DNA of 62,970 nt from JACXVD01 sp020446665 (GTDB lineage Bacteria; Pseudomonadota; Alphaproteobacteria; Sphingomonadales; Sphingomonadaceae): assembly GCA_041396905.1 (NCBI GenBank), contig JAWKXQ010000017.1, forward strand, positions 1 to 62,970, given 5' to 3'. Position numbers and translations under genes: made by a program. Of the stretch, positions 8,059 to 17,247 are shown in pieces; the stretch's first letter is position 1; each line of letters opens with the position of its first letter. A model generated the notes under the pieces. The model saw only the letters and a program-made list of their open reading frames with translations, was not told the origin of the DNA and searched no databases.

Positions 8059-8559
8059 ATGACCCAGACTCTCCCCGCGCCGTCCCGCTCCTCCGCTCGT
8101 TCTGTCACGCCCATCACCCCCGCCCGCCGCTGGACCAAGGCGCGGCAGGTGGAGTTTTTGCAGGTGCTGGCATCCTCTCACAATGTTGCCGAGGCCGCGC
8201 GGGCGGTGGGGATGAGCCGCCAGTCGGCCTATCGCTTGCGCAACCGCTTGCGCGACGAGCCCTTTGGCATGGCGTGGGAGGCCGCGTTTCGCCGCCAGTT
8301 TTCGGCGCTGGCAGAGGTCGCGCTGGATCGCGCGCTGAACGGGGTGGAGGTGCCGCATTACTACAAGGGCGAGCTGGTCGGCACGCATCGTCAGTTTGAC
8401 GAGCGGCTGACCGTGGCTCTGCTGGCGCTGCAATCGCGGCTGACGGAAATTCCGCGCCGCCGCAGCAATGAAGAGCGCGATTGCTATTTCCCCGATGATT
8501 TTGAAGGGCTGCTCTACCGCGTGGAAACCGGGAAGGAATATTGGGACGATGACCGGTGA
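8059..8559 (+). CDS. Helix-turn-helix protein of unknown function
   Basis: 166 residues. After a basic N-terminus, residues about 34-66 (RQVEFLQVLASSHNVAEAARAVGMSRQSAYRLRNRL) form a clear helix-turn-helix of the Hin/terminase-small-subunit style. The rest (AALAEVALDRALNGVEVPHYYKGELVGTHRQFDERLTVALLALQSRL) is helical and acidic towards the end. Genes of this type occur as lone chromosomal genes in sphingomonads. No phage gene adjoins it. It is followed directly by the palindromic intergenic element that recurs at 29.5 kb. Confidence 0.65.
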   Translation: MTQTLPAPSRSSARSVTPITPARRWTKARQVEFLQVLASSHNVAEAARAVGMSRQSAYRLRNRLRDEPFGMAWEAAFRRQFSALAEVALDRALNGVEVPHYYKGELVGTHRQFDERLTVALLALQSRLTEIPRRRSNEERDCYFPDDFEGLLYRVETGKEYWDDDR

Positions 8560-8673
8560 TTTTCCCCTATGGGGTGTCACCCTGTTGGCCACGCCGCAAA
8601 GGCGCGGAAATCCGGCATTTCAACAGGGCATTACAGGTTACACTCTGTCACCTGTGTCACCCTGTCAGGGGGC
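8560..8673 (+). repeat. Palindromic intergenic element, copy 1
   Basis: Begins TTTTCCCCTATGGGGTGTCACCC at about 8560 and ends with a GTTACAC...GTGTCACCCT inverted repeat at about 8635-8665. Both parts recur in the same order at 29.49-29.61 kb with minor changes. It lies between the stop of the HTH gene and the stop of the convergent DUF2141 gene. Confidence 0.6.
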
Positions 8674-8687
8674 AGGGCGGTGTCGGC

Positions 8688-9176
8688 TCAGCCAAACAGA
8701 TAGCGGATTGTCACCGCAATGCTGGTGTCGCCCGCCACCGGCACCAGCGATTTCTTCCAGCCGGGCATGCCGCCGGGATTGTTGGACACGCCCACGCCTT
8801 CCTTGGGCATGCCGATGAAATTCGTGTCCAGCTTGCCGTCGCTATCCTCGTCATGCTGGATGGTGACAGCATATTGGCCGGGCGCGACATCGGGGAAGGT
8901 GATGCGCATGGTGTTGCCGGTGATCGCGATTGTCTGGCGCCGCGCGCTCTTGCTCTTCTGGCAGGTGGGGAAGCCGGGTTTCTCACGCCAGAGGCAGGCG
9001 ATCAGCTTGCCGCGTGTATGCTTCAGCCCGCTGACAGAGACGGTGACCGCGCCGGCGGGGCTATTGCCGGCAGCGGAGGTGGCGGGAAGGGAAACAGCCG
9101 CAAGCAGGGCCAGTGCGGGCAGGGCAGCGATGCGCAGCATGGGGGCTGGCGAAACATCCGGGCGGGCAGGTGGCAT
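8688..9176 (-). CDS. DUF2141 family secreted protein
   Basis: The ATG at 9176 is chosen because AGAGGA lies about nine bases upstream; a GTG at 9200 and an ATG at 9140 are alternatives. The product has 162 residues with a signal peptide ending near PATSA. The mature domain matches DUF2141: VSGLKHTRGKLIACLW at the start, the charged turn IQHDEDSDGKLDTNFIGMPKEGVGVSNN, and a terminal IRYLF. These exported beta-sandwich proteins have no established function. The gene is convergent with the HTH gene. Confidence 0.85.
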   Translation of the reverse strand: MPPARPDVSPAPMLRIAALPALALLAAVSLPATSAAGNSPAGAVTVSVSGLKHTRGKLIACLWREKPGFPTCQKSKSARRQTIAITGNTMRITFPDVAPGQYAVTIQHDEDSDGKLDTNFIGMPKEGVGVSNNPGGMPGWKKSLVPVAGDTSIAVTIRYLFG

Positions 9177-9353
9177 GGGCCGGGTCCTCTTTGGGTTCAC
9201 ATCCGCAGTCGCAAATGCGCCGTGGGTCAGTTTGCAGTATAGGGCGTTTGCCTGAATGGATCGGGAACCGCGCAGGATTTTACAATTGGAACGCTTGTTT
9301 GCGCCCTTGGCATGTCGCTAAAGGCCGGAAAATAAAAGAGAGAGGTCGTTCAC

Positions 9354-9962
9354 ATGATCCGCCAGACAGTGCTGTTTGCCCCCCTGCTGCTCGCGGCTTG
9401 CGGGCAGAATGCGCAAGAGACACCCGCTGCGCCGCCAGCCGGGATTAACGAGGCGGTGGTGACAGCGCGCTCCATGGCTGTGGCGGAGGCGTATCAGGGG
9501 CAGTTGCAGGCACAGCTCAAGGATGCGCTGCAAGCCGGCGGGCCGATGCAGGCGGTGACCGTGTGCAGCCAGGCGGCCCCGGCGATTGGCGCGCAGCAGT
9601 CTGAAGCGAGCGGGGCGGTGGTGCACCGCGTGTCAGACCGCAACCGCAACCCCGGCGCGACGCTGGATGACAATTTGCGGCCCTATTACAAGCAGCTCGC
9701 CGCCGCTCCGATGGATGGAGACAAGCCCGCCCACCGCATCTGGCGCAGCGGCGAAGGGGCGCAGGAACGGATCAATTTCCTCAGCGCCATCCCGATGAAG
9801 GAAGAGCCGTGCAGCATCTGCCACGGCACCAATGTCTCACCGGGGCTGACCGAACATATACGCCGCTTGTATCAGGGCGATCAGGCGACCGGCTTCACCC
9901 CCGGCGAATTGCGCGGCGCGCTGCATATCAGCTGGCCCGCTGAGGCATTTGATGGGTCCTGA
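9354..9962 (+). CDS. Lipoprotein with Tll0287-like (DUF3365) haem-binding domain
   Basis: 202 residues. The N-terminus has a lipobox LLLAAC with Cys16 as the probable lipidation site. The body follows the Tll0287-like/DUF3365 pattern (VCSQAAPAI, VHRVSDRNRNPGATLDD, PYY), and a c-type haem motif CSICH lies at residues 153-157. It is therefore probably a periplasmic membrane-anchored sensor or redox protein binding one haem. A GAGAGAGG sequence precedes the ATG. It has no partner kinase nearby and seems to be transcribed alone. Confidence 0.85.
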   Translation: MIRQTVLFAPLLLAACGQNAQETPAAPPAGINEAVVTARSMAVAEAYQGQLQAQLKDALQAGGPMQAVTVCSQAAPAIGAQQSEASGAVVHRVSDRNRNPGATLDDNLRPYYKQLAAAPMDGDKPAHRIWRSGEGAQERINFLSAIPMKEEPCSICHGTNVSPGLTEHIRRLYQGDQATGFTPGELRGALHISWPAEAFDGS

Positions 9963-9964
9963 CC

Positions 9965-10273
9965 CTAGCGCTTCTTCACAAATTCGGCGCGCAGTACCAG
10001 CCCTTTGATGCCGGGATATTTGCAGTCGATTTCCTGCGCATCGCCGGTCAGGCGGATCGACTTGATCAGCGTGCCCTGCTTCAGCGTCTGGCCTGCGCCC
10101 TTGACCTCCAGATCCTTGATCAGCGTCACCTGATCGCCATCCGCCAGGAGATTGCCCACCGCTTCGCGCACTTCGATCGTGTCAGCCGCCGCCTGCTTTG
10201 CCGCCAGTTCGGAAGCCGGCATCCATTCGCCGCTTTCCTCGTCATAGACATACTCTTCGTCGCTATCCGACAT
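9965..10273 (-). CDS. PhnA-like (YjdM) C-terminal domain protein
   Basis: 102 residues. Residues 38-102 (NLLADGDQVTLIKDLEVKGAGQTLKQGTLIKSIRLT... KGLVLRAEFVKKR) are the SH3-like C-terminal domain of PhnA/YjdM. The usual N-terminal zinc ribbon is missing and replaced by an acidic, tyrosine-containing segment (SDSDEEYVYDEESGEWMP). Despite its historical name the family has no proven role in phosphonate use. The stop is two bases past the convergent DUF3365 gene, so the two are packed end to end. Confidence 0.85.
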   Translation of the reverse strand: MSDSDEEYVYDEESGEWMPASELAAKQAAADTIEVREAVGNLLADGDQVTLIKDLEVKGAGQTLKQGTLIKSIRLTGDAQEIDCKYPGIKGLVLRAEFVKKR

Positions 10274-10424
10274 TGCGTGTTCTCCTTTGGCAGAGCCATG
10301 GCAGGTCAGGATTAATTTGGCGAGGCTTGACCGGCATCAATGCATCGCTGCCCCATTTGTGCAGGCTGGACTGCGCAAGGGAAATCCCTCCCTTCCGCAC
10401 CGAAAGACAAACCGGGAGCGTCTT

Positions 10425-10778
10425 ATGACCAAAGCAATTTTTCGCACAACAATCCTCGCTGCCGCTTCGCTGGCCACAGTGATGGCGGCTCCAGCAATGG
10501 CCGGGACAGTGACGGCATCCGGCACGCAAACCCGCGGGGTCGCAGGCCGCAATGCCGAATTGAAGGGACAGGCGGTAAGCCTGCCTGCCACTTGCACCAT
10601 CTCCTCGGTTTCTGGCCAGAATGCCGGATTCTGGCTGCAGGGTTCGCGCACGATCACGTTCAATGACATGGCCTCGGCCAAAGGGCGATCAGTCCCGGCG
10701 GGGACCTATAACGTCTATCCGAACCTCAAATCAGGCTCGGGCACGGCCAGCGTACAGGTGACTTTCTCCTGCCCGTAA
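10425..10778 (+). CDS. Small secreted protein with two cysteines
   Basis: 117 residues beginning MTKAIFRTTILAAASLATVMAAPAMA, a clear signal peptide cut after residue 26. The mature protein is Thr/Ser/Gly-rich with two Cys (ATCTISS and the terminal FSCP), likely a disulfide closing a small beta domain. A GGGAGCG ribosome-binding sequence precedes the ATG. I do not recognise the family. Confidence 0.65.
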   Translation: MTKAIFRTTILAAASLATVMAAPAMAGTVTASGTQTRGVAGRNAELKGQAVSLPATCTISSVSGQNAGFWLQGSRTITFNDMASAKGRSVPAGTYNVYPNLKSGSGTASVQVTFSCP

Positions 10779-10848
10779 AGGCTCGCTGATCCGATTGCAC
10801 GGCAGCGCCGGAACGCCTATCCCTCTGGCTTGAAAGAAGGAGAGGGGT

Positions 10849-11253
10849 ATGACGGAACAAACCGGTCGCTGCCTGTGCGGGGCGGTTTCCTATCGTCTGG
10901 CAGCAGAGCCGCTGATGCAGGTGAACTGCCATTGCAGCCATTGCCAGCGGCAGTCGGGCAGCGCTTTCTCGACGATCATCGGTGTGCCGGAAACGGCTCT
11001 GGAGGTCACAGGGGCGCCCAGCGTCTATGCGGACACAGGGGAAAGCGGCAAGACCGTGCACCGTGAATTTTGCGGCACTTGCGGTTCGCCTCTGTTCAGT
11101 CGGGTGGAAGTGATGCCCGGCATGGTGTTCGTGAAGGTGGGGACGCTGGACGATACCAGCGGCTTCACCCCGCAATCGCATATCTGGACCCGTTCCAAAC
11201 AGGACTGGGTCGATTGCGGTGCGATCCCTTCTTTCGCAACCAATCCGGGATGA
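10849..11253 (+). CDS. GFA (CENP-V/Gfa) family zinc protein
   Basis: 134 residues. Zinc-binding cysteines are arranged as in GFA proteins: Cys8-x-Cys10, Cys27-x-Cys29-x2-Cys32, and a CGTCGSP motif near residue 75. The family includes glutathione-dependent formaldehyde-activating enzymes, but most members are unassigned. GAAGGAGAGG precedes the ATG. Its stop overlaps the start of the next gene (ATGA), suggesting coupled translation of this gene, the lipoprotein and the membrane protein that follow. Confidence 0.9.
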   Translation: MTEQTGRCLCGAVSYRLAAEPLMQVNCHCSHCQRQSGSAFSTIIGVPETALEVTGAPSVYADTGESGKTVHREFCGTCGSPLFSRVEVMPGMVFVKVGTLDDTSGFTPQSHIWTRSKQDWVDCGAIPSFATNPG

Positions 11254-11696
11254 TCATCATGCGAAAAATGCCAGCTGCGATAGTGCTGCTCGCCCTCGCT
11301 GCCTGCCAGCCGCGGGTGGAGGGTGAAGGCGGTAAAGTGATGGATGGCCCGACCGATGTCTATGCCGGGATTGGCGATGCCGAAGTGATCCGCTTCACCG
11401 GCACGGAACCTTTCTGGGGCGGTGAAGTTAGCGGCGCCACGCTGCGCTATACCACGCCCGAAGATATGGACGGGCAGGCCATCGCGGTGGAGCGGTTTGC
11501 CGGGAATAATGGCCTCGGTTTTTCCGGACAGCTTGACGGGCAGCCATTCCGCATGGCGGTGACACCGGGGACATGCGGCGATGACATGAGCGACCGGACC
11601 TATCCCTTTGTCGTCACTCTGCAAGTGCGGGGTGAAGACAGGCAGGGCTGCGCATGGACCGACGCACAACCTTTCGAAGGTGATGCAGCGCCATGA
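11250..11696 (+). CDS. COG3650-like lipoprotein
   Basis: 148 residues from the ATG that overlaps the upstream stop; an in-frame ATG nine bases later is also possible. The N-terminus is a lipoprotein signal (IVLLALAAC). The mature domain has RFTGTEPFWGGEVSG and a central conserved GTCGDDMSDRTYPF motif, as in COG3650/YbaY-adjacent envelope proteins. Two more cysteines (GTCGD, GCAW) may form a disulfide. The function is unknown. Its stop overlaps the next gene by 4 bases. Confidence 0.78.
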   Translation: MIIMRKMPAAIVLLALAACQPRVEGEGGKVMDGPTDVYAGIGDAEVIRFTGTEPFWGGEVSGATLRYTTPEDMDGQAIAVERFAGNNGLGFSGQLDGQPFRMAVTPGTCGDDMSDRTYPFVVTLQVRGEDRQGCAWTDAQPFEGDAAP

Positions 11697-12061
11697 CCGG
11701 CCCGGCTGATGATGCTCAGGACGTGCCGGAAGATGGCGATTACGGCGCCCCGATTGATGGCGGTGTGACCTCGCATAATATGGGCAGCTTCATGCCCGAG
11801 GGTGCCTATCGCCCGGTGCCAGTCGTCTGGCTGGGCGGGGCATGGTTTGCGCAGGTTGCTCTGCTGATGGTGATTTTCTTCCTGCTGCTCAGCAAGGCGG
11901 CGTGGTTCACCATCGCGGCAGCTGGCCTGGCGACATATGGTATCCTCCACTGGACTTGGGGACGGGGGATGAAAGATGCCGGCACTGGCTGGAAAGTGCT
12001 GACCATTGGTGCATTGGGCTTCAACTGTGCGCTGGTGATGCTGGCCCGGCTGGGCGCATGA
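11693..12061 (+). CDS. Small membrane protein, unknown function
   Basis: 122 residues: an acidic N-terminal tail of about 40 residues, then three hydrophobic segments at about 43-63, 68-86 and 100-120. It starts within an ATGA overlap and is the third gene of the GFA-lipoprotein-membrane operon. No known motif is visible. Confidence 0.7.
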   Translation: MTGPADDAQDVPEDGDYGAPIDGGVTSHNMGSFMPEGAYRPVPVVWLGGAWFAQVALLMVIFFLLLSKAAWFTIAAAGLATYGILHWTWGRGMKDAGTGWKVLTIGALGFNCALVMLARLGA

Positions 12062-12105
12062 GCGCAACGTCCGGAACCGTTTTGCGGCCAGCGGGTTAGG
12101 CGGGG

Positions 12106-12558
12106 ATGAAAGGCGTCCCGTCAACACCGCGTCTGCTTGGCCTTGCGGGCTTGCTGCCGCAACTGGCCTGCCTCTGCGTGCTGCTGTGGGGGCCGGTTGA
12201 ATGGCGCTTTGCCGCCCTTGCCATAGCCATGGCCTATGCCGCTCTGATCTTTACCTTTCTGGGCGGGACATGGTGGGGCATCGCTGCTGCCGCCCCGGCG
12301 GCGGAGCGGCGGCAGGCGCTGGGGTGGCTGTGGGTGGCTGCGGTGCTGCCCAGCCTGTTGGCACTGGCGGCGTGGATACCCTGGGTGTTTGGCGAGCAAT
12401 GGCCGGAACCCTCGCTCGCCATGCTGGGGGTGGCAATCCTGCTCAGCCCGGTGATTGACGCGCGGCTGGGGCCGCTGGCGCCGCGCTGGTGGCTGGCTTT
12501 GCGCGTTCCGCTCTCGCTGGGGCTGGGTGCTTCGACCTTCGCCATCGCGTTTGTCTAG
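12106..12558 (+). CDS. DUF3429 family integral membrane protein
   Basis: 150 residues with about five hydrophobic segments. The GLLPQLACL start, the FLGGTWWGIA motif at about residues 50-60 and the positively charged loop before a WLWVAAVLPSLLALAAW helix fit DUF3429, small inner-membrane proteins of unknown function. Its stop overlaps the stop of the convergent GMC oxidoreductase gene by four bases. Confidence 0.8.
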   Translation: MKGVPSTPRLLGLAGLLPQLACLCVLLWGPVEWRFAALAIAMAYAALIFTFLGGTWWGIAAAAPAAERRQALGWLWVAAVLPSLLALAAWIPWVFGEQWPEPSLAMLGVAILLSPVIDARLGPLAPRWWLALRVPLSLGLGASTFAIAFV

Positions 12559-14144
12559 CGCGCATCCTCGCGGATCATCGCCGCAGCTTTTTCCGCGATC
12601 ATCATGGTTGGCGCATTGGTATTGCCAGACGTAATCGTGGGCATGGCCGAGGCATCGACCACGCGCAGGCCGTCGATACCCATGACCCGCAGCCTTTCAT
12701 CCAGCACCCGGCCCATTGCCGCCGTGCCAACAGGGTGGAAGATGGTGGTCGCAATATCGCCGATTGCTGTGTCGAGCGCGGCATCACCCTCGATCTCAGG
12801 GCCGGGTCGGAACTCCATGGGCTTGTAGCGGGCGAGGGCAGGCTGCGCCACGATAGCGCGGTTGATCCGCACGGCCCGCCTTGCCGTGGCCCGGTCATCT
12901 TCAGTGGCGAGGTAGTTGGGCCGGATCGCGGGCGGTGTGTCGGGATCGGTGCTGGTGATACGGCTGGTACCCCGGCTGGTCGGGCGCAGATTGCAGACGC
13001 TCGCGGTGAAAGCCGGGAAGGGATCGAGATCACCGCCAAAGGCCTCCAGAGAGAGCGGCTGGACATGCCATTCCAGATCCGGGGTCGCTCTGGCCGGGTC
13101 AGAGCGGGCGAACATGCCCAGCTGGCTGGGAGCCATGGCCATCGGCCCGCTGCGATTGAGGACATATTCCAGCCCGATCATCGCCTTGCCGAAGATATTC
13201 GATGCGCGCTGGTTGAGCGTGGAGACACCCTCCACCTGCCATGCGCAGCGCAGCTGGAGGTGGTCGTGCAGATTGGCCCCCACATCAGGCGCATGGATTG
13301 CCGGTTCAATGCCCAGGCTGGTGAGATGCGCGCTGTCGCCGATCCCGCTGCGCTCCAGAATGGCAGGCGAACCAATCGCTCCGGCTGACAGCAGCACTTC
13401 GCCCGCAGCATGGGCGATCCTCTGTTCGCCGCCAATCGTGTAGGACACAGCGACGGCGCGCCCATCCTCGATCACCACCTTGTCCACCAGCGCGCCGGTG
13501 ACCACTTCCAGATTTGCCCGCTTGCGCACCGGCTTGAGAAAGGCATCCGCCGCGCTCCAGCGCCAGCCGCGGCGTTGAGTCACGTCGAACAGGCCCGAGC
13601 CTGCATTGTCCCCCCGGTTGAAATCCTGCGTGGGGGCGATCCCATATTGCTCTGCCGCTTGCTGGAAGGCGTCGAGTATGTCCCAGCGCAGGCGCTGTTT
13701 TTCGACCCGTATCTCTCCGCCCGCGCCGTGAAACTCGGTTTCGCCGAGATAGTGATCTTCCGCTGCCCGGAACCATGGCAGCACATCGTCCCAGCCCCAG
13801 CCGGACAGGCCCGCCTGCCGCCAGCCGTCATAATCGGCGGCTTGCCCGCGCATATAGATCATGCCGTTGATGGAGGAGCAGCCGCCCAGCACTTTGCCGC
13901 GCGGATAGCGCAGGCTGCGCCCGTTCAGCCCACTTTCCTGCTCAGTTTGCATGCACCAGTCTGTGCGTGGATTGCCGATGCAATAGAGATAGCCAACCGG
14001 CACCTTGACCCAGATGTAGTCATCCTTGCCGCCTGCCTCCAGCAACAGCACGCGGCGGCGCGGATCGGCGGAGAGGCGATTGGCCAGCACGCAGCCTGCG
14101 CTGCCGCCGCCCACGATCACATAGTCAAACTGCTCCCGCTCCAT
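12555..14144 (-). CDS. GMC family FAD-dependent oxidoreductase (choline dehydrogenase-like)
   Basis: 529 residues from the ATG of MEREQFDYVIVGGGSAG; a longer start at 14180 adds 12 residues without family support. FAD-binding GGGSAG is at about residues 12-17, the GMC signature GGCSSINGMIYMRG lies near residue 80, and the catalytic pair is visible as His in FHPVGTAAMG and Asn in SGNTNAPTMMIAEKAA near the C-terminus. It should oxidise an alcohol, but the substrate cannot be read from the sequence. The typical betaine genes (betB, betI) are not adjacent, so a generic alcohol dehydrogenase role is preferred. Confidence 0.9.
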   Translation of the reverse strand: MEREQFDYVIVGGGSAGCVLANRLSADPRRRVLLLEAGGKDDYIWVKVPVGYLYCIGNPRTDWCMQTEQESGLNGRSLRYPRGKVLGGCSSINGMIYMRGQAADYDGWRQAGLSGWGWDDVLPWFRAAEDHYLGETEFHGAGGEIRVEKQRLRWDILDAFQQAAEQYGIAPTQDFNRGDNAGSGLFDVTQRRGWRWSAADAFLKPVRKRANLEVVTGALVDKVVIEDGRAVAVSYTIGGEQRIAHAAGEVLLSAGAIGSPAILERSGIGDSAHLTSLGIEPAIHAPDVGANLHDHLQLRCAWQVEGVSTLNQRASNIFGKAMIGLEYVLNRSGPMAMAPSQLGMFARSDPARATPDLEWHVQPLSLEAFGGDLDPFPAFTASVCNLRPTSRGTSRITSTDPDTPPAIRPNYLATEDDRATARRAVRINRAIVAQPALARYKPMEFRPGPEIEGDAALDTAIGDIATTIFHPVGTAAMGRVLDERLRVMGIDGLRVVDASAMPTITSGNTNAPTMMIAEKAAAMIREDAR

Positions 14145-14192
14145 ACCCGCGTGCCAAGCGCAAAGCGCCGCGTCGGGCAAGTGTGAAATGTA

Positions 14193-15764
14193 TCAGGCGG
14201 CGGGCGGGGTGTCTTTCTTCCACTCCACACCATACAGGTCGAAACGGCGATCTTTCAGATTCTGCACTGCCCCACTCTGGCGGCTGGTAAGCAGATCGGC
14301 GAGGCTGAGATCGGCGATGGCGATGGTTTCCGTATTGGGCGCAGTATCCGCCGCCACACCGTCCCGCGCAAAGGGGAAGTCGGACGGGGTCAGGATTGCG
14401 CTTTCAGCGTAATGGACATCCATATTCTCGACATTGGGAATATTGCCGACCACGCCGGAGGTCACGACATAGCACTGGTTTTCCACCGCGCGCGCCTGGC
14501 TGCAATAGCGCACGCGCAGATAGCCGCGCCGTTCATCGGTGCAGAAGGGCACGAACAGCATCATCGCGCCTTGATTGACCAGATGGCGGGCGAGCTCGGG
14601 GAATTCGCTGTCATAGCAGATCATCACCCCGATTGGCCCGCAATCGGTGGGGATCACATCGGCCCCTTCGCCACCCTTGATATTCCACCAGCGGCGCTCC
14701 GACGGGGTGGGGTGCAGCTTTTCCTGCCGGTACATCGCCCCGTCGCGCAGGAAGATATAGGCGATGTTGCGAATCTCGCCATTATCCATCCGCGTGGGAT
14801 GCGATCCGCCAATGATATTGATGTTATAGCTGACCGCGAGCTTGCCCATGAAGGTGCAGAAGCGCTCGGTATAATTGGCGATTTCTTCAATCGCTTCGTC
14901 TGGCGGCAATGCCTTGTCAGGGATGGAGAGCAGCTCCAGCGTGAACAATTCGGGAAAAGTGACGAAATCCGACTGGTAATCGGATGCGACGTCGACCCAA
15001 TATTCGACCTGTTCCTCGAATTCGCTGATCTTCGAAATGCGGCGCATCATGAATTGCACCGTTGCAACCCGGACAGAGGCGGGCAGGCGATTGCCAAGGC
15101 CGGGGGCGTGCCGGTCTGCCTCTTCCGGGGCAAGCGGGTTAGGCCAGAACATCAGCACGGCATGGCCGCCGCTCTGCTTGTCCTTCCGGTCATAATTCTG
15201 CAGCACCCGGATTGGCTGGAACCCCTGGTTGAGCTGGAAATTGATGACCTGATCGGTGACCTGTTTCTCGATCACCGCTTCGAGATATTCAGCGGGATCA
15301 GCATAGGTTTTCCTGCGCCGCGCATAGCCGGGCATGCGGCCGCCGAAAGCAATGCCTTTCAGCTCGAAATACTGGCACAATTCCTGCCGCTTGCGATAGA
15401 AACGCTGGCCGATGCGCAGCCGCCGGTAATCGGGATCGACGCAGACTTCCATGCCATAGAGCACATCGCCTTCCGGATCGTGCCGCGCGGCATAGCCCTG
15501 ACCGGTGATTTCATACCAGCTGTGCTGGTTGAGCGCGACGCCTTCCGGCACGATCAGCGTGGCGCAATAGCCGACGATCTTGCCTTCATATTCTGCGACA
15601 AACTGCCCGTCGGGGAAATTGTTCACCTGCCCGCGTATCTGGGCCTGCGTATAGGCGTCGGCCTTGCCATAGACCTTGGCAGATAGGCTGGTGATGGCGG
15701 GCGCGTCTGCCAGTTCGGCGGCGCGGATGACGAGTTTGGCCTTGGTGGGATCCATGCTGGCCAT
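14193..15764 (-). CDS. GNAT acetyltransferase - nitrilase/amidase fusion protein
   Basis: 523 residues from the ATG of MASMDPTK, which has AAAGAG upstream. Residues about 8-215 form a GNAT domain (GMEVCVDPDYRRLRIGQRFYRKR as the acetyl-CoA site). Residues about 230-515 are a carbon-nitrogen hydrolase with all three catalytic residues: Glu in FPELF, Lys in EKLHPTP, and Cys in MICYDSEFPE. This two-domain layout is a known bacterial family, but the substrate is not established. It is downstream of the S41 protease gene on the same strand after a 52-base gap. Confidence 0.9.
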   Translation of the reverse strand: MASMDPTKAKLVIRAAELADAPAITSLSAKVYGKADAYTQAQIRGQVNNFPDGQFVAEYEGKIVGYCATLIVPEGVALNQHSWYEITGQGYAARHDPEGDVLYGMEVCVDPDYRRLRIGQRFYRKRQELCQYFELKGIAFGGRMPGYARRRKTYADPAEYLEAVIEKQVTDQVINFQLNQGFQPIRVLQNYDRKDKQSGGHAVLMFWPNPLAPEEADRHAPGLGNRLPASVRVATVQFMMRRISKISEFEEQVEYWVDVASDYQSDFVTFPELFTLELLSIPDKALPPDEAIEEIANYTERFCTFMGKLAVSYNINIIGGSHPTRMDNGEIRNIAYIFLRDGAMYRQEKLHPTPSERRWWNIKGGEGADVIPTDCGPIGVMICYDSEFPELARHLVNQGAMMLFVPFCTDERRGYLRVRYCSQARAVENQCYVVTSGVVGNIPNVENMDVHYAESAILTPSDFPFARDGVAADTAPNTETIAIADLSLADLLTSRQSGAVQNLKDRRFDLYGVEWKKDTPPAA

Positions 15765-15816
15765 ATAGGCGCTCTTTCCGCGAAAGCCACGCATCACCAT
15801 GCGCGGCTTTCACAGG

Positions 15817-17247
15817 TCAGAACATGCCGGGCACTTCGCGCTGGGCTGCGCTAGGTCGGTCAGGCTGCAGGATTTCGCGTTGCGGGCGCTCAGCCTGGAC
15901 ACCTTGTCCAGCCTTGGAAATGGCAGTGCAAGGCCGGCCGGCCAGGAAATCGAGCGCGGTGGCGACGGACGCTTCGGTCGGGTCGCCCAGCGGTTTGAAA
16001 ATATCGTCATTCGCACTGCAGGTGTTGGGCATTACACTGGCAAGGCCGGTGTAATAGTCCCCCCCGCCATCGCGGTTTTCCGTGCGGAAGGCGACCACGC
16101 GCAGGCGGTCATCGCAGGCTGCCAAATCGAAACCAAACTGACCCACTGGTTTGCCGAAAGTGTTGGTCCCGACCAGCGCGATATTGTTGCCAAGATAGGG
16201 GATGAAGGCATTGGCCACCAACTCGCTGGCGGAAGCTGTCCCGCTGCGCCCGATAATGGCGATTTTCGTCGGCGCTATGGCCTGGCCTGCCGCTTCGAAA
16301 TTGCGCTGTTCGTTCAGGTTTGCTTTCGAGGAGCGCAGGGTCGTGCGGCTGAAAACCTGTCCCACCTTGTCTTGCCCCATCAGGTCACCCATCAGCTCGG
16401 CAATGCTCACCAGCCCCCCGCCATTATAGCGGAAATCGAGGATGACCTCAGTAACGCCCTGGTTCCGGAAATCCTGGAAGGCAGCGCGCAAATCCGGATC
16501 GGCCGAATTGATGAAAGTGCGCAGGTTCACATAGCCCACTTTCTTGCCATTATCGTCGATCACCTTTGCGCCATAGCGGTCAGACACAGGGTCAAGCGAG
16601 TAATCGGCCTTGGCTATCGTGGTGTCGGTCGTAGCTCCGCCTGCGGGGCGGAACTGGATATAGCGAGATGTGCCTGCCGTGGATGGGCCCAACGCGTCTA
16701 TCACTGCCTGCGGGCCACCATTTGCCATGAGGGTGGAAACAGATTGGGCGGATGCCTGCGTTGTACCAATTGCCAGGATTTCTGTGCCCCGGTCGATATT
16801 GGCCGTAAGGGCTGGGGCATTCTCAAACGCTTCGATGACAAATACCCGGTTATTGGTCGTGTCATAGCCCAGCCGCACACCGAAACCGGCGCTGGAACCC
16901 GAATTGAAGAAAGCTTCCTCCTCCTCGATCGAGGTGATGTATGTGAAGAAACGATCTTGTGATTGCGCTCGCGCCGGGGCCACCAGCGCATCAATATAAT
17001 CTTGCAAACTCGTGAAGCTGGACGGGTTGACCGTATTGTCCACCAGGCTGGGGAACAGGTACCATTCGTCTATCACCTCCTTGACCCAGGCCTGCCGGCT
17101 GGCGAGCGAGCATTGTGCGGTTGGCGGCGGAGGGGTTGGCGTGCTCCCCCCACCAGTACCGCTGGTGGGGGGAGCGCTTCCCCCTCCGCCGCATGCTGCG
17201 AGCGACAGGGCAAGGGCGAAGGATATCGAAGCGCGGGCCAGTTTCAT
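15817..17247 (-). CDS. S41 family C-terminal-processing-like peptidase, lipoprotein
   Basis: 476 residues. A lipobox LSLAAC puts the lipid anchor at Cys19, followed by a Gly/Pro/Thr linker encoded by a perfect hairpin (17143-17175). A PDZ-like segment (SGSSAGFGVRLGYDTTNNRVFVIEAFENAPA) precedes the S41 protease domain, with catalytic Ser in GRSGTASASELVANA and Lys in NTFGKPVGQ. The substrate-binding strand LDFRYNGGG is intact. It is likely a periplasmic or outer-membrane peptidase of unknown target. Confidence 0.9.
   Translation of the reverse strand: MKLARASISFALALSLAACGGGGSAPPTSGTGGGSTPTPPPPTAQCSLASRQAWVKEVIDEWYLFPSLVDNTVNPSSFTSLQDYIDALVAPARAQSQDRFFTYITSIEEEEAFFNSGSSAGFGVRLGYDTTNNRVFVIEAFENAPALTANIDRGTEILAIGTTQASAQSVSTLMANGGPQAVIDALGPSTAGTSRYIQFRPAGGATTDTTIAKADYSLDPVSDRYGAKVIDDNGKKVGYVNLRTFINSADPDLRAAFQDFRNQGVTEVILDFRYNGGGLVSIAELMGDLMGQDKVGQVFSRTTLRSSKANLNEQRNFEAAGQAIAPTKIAIIGRSGTASASELVANAFIPYLGNNIALVGTNTFGKPVGQFGFDLAACDDRLRVVAFRTENRDGGGDYYTGLASVMPNTCSANDDIFKPLGDPTEASVATALDFLAGRPCTAISKAGQGVQAERPQREILQPDRPSAAQREVPGMF
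17143..17175. other. Perfect hairpin inside the linker of the S41 lipoprotein gene
   Basis: Arms of 14 bases (17143-17156 and 17162-17175) with a 5-base loop encode the Ser-Ala-Pro-Pro-Thr-Ser-Gly-Thr-Gly-Gly-Gly-Ser linker. The mirrored codons may be a by-product of low-complexity Pro/Gly coding or may slow early translation of an exported protein. Confidence 0.5.

Noticed and set aside
14412..15686. Antisense frame of over 400 residues across the GNAT-nitrilase gene
   Set aside because: The opposite strand has complete catalytic motifs; the antisense frame is explained by high GC.
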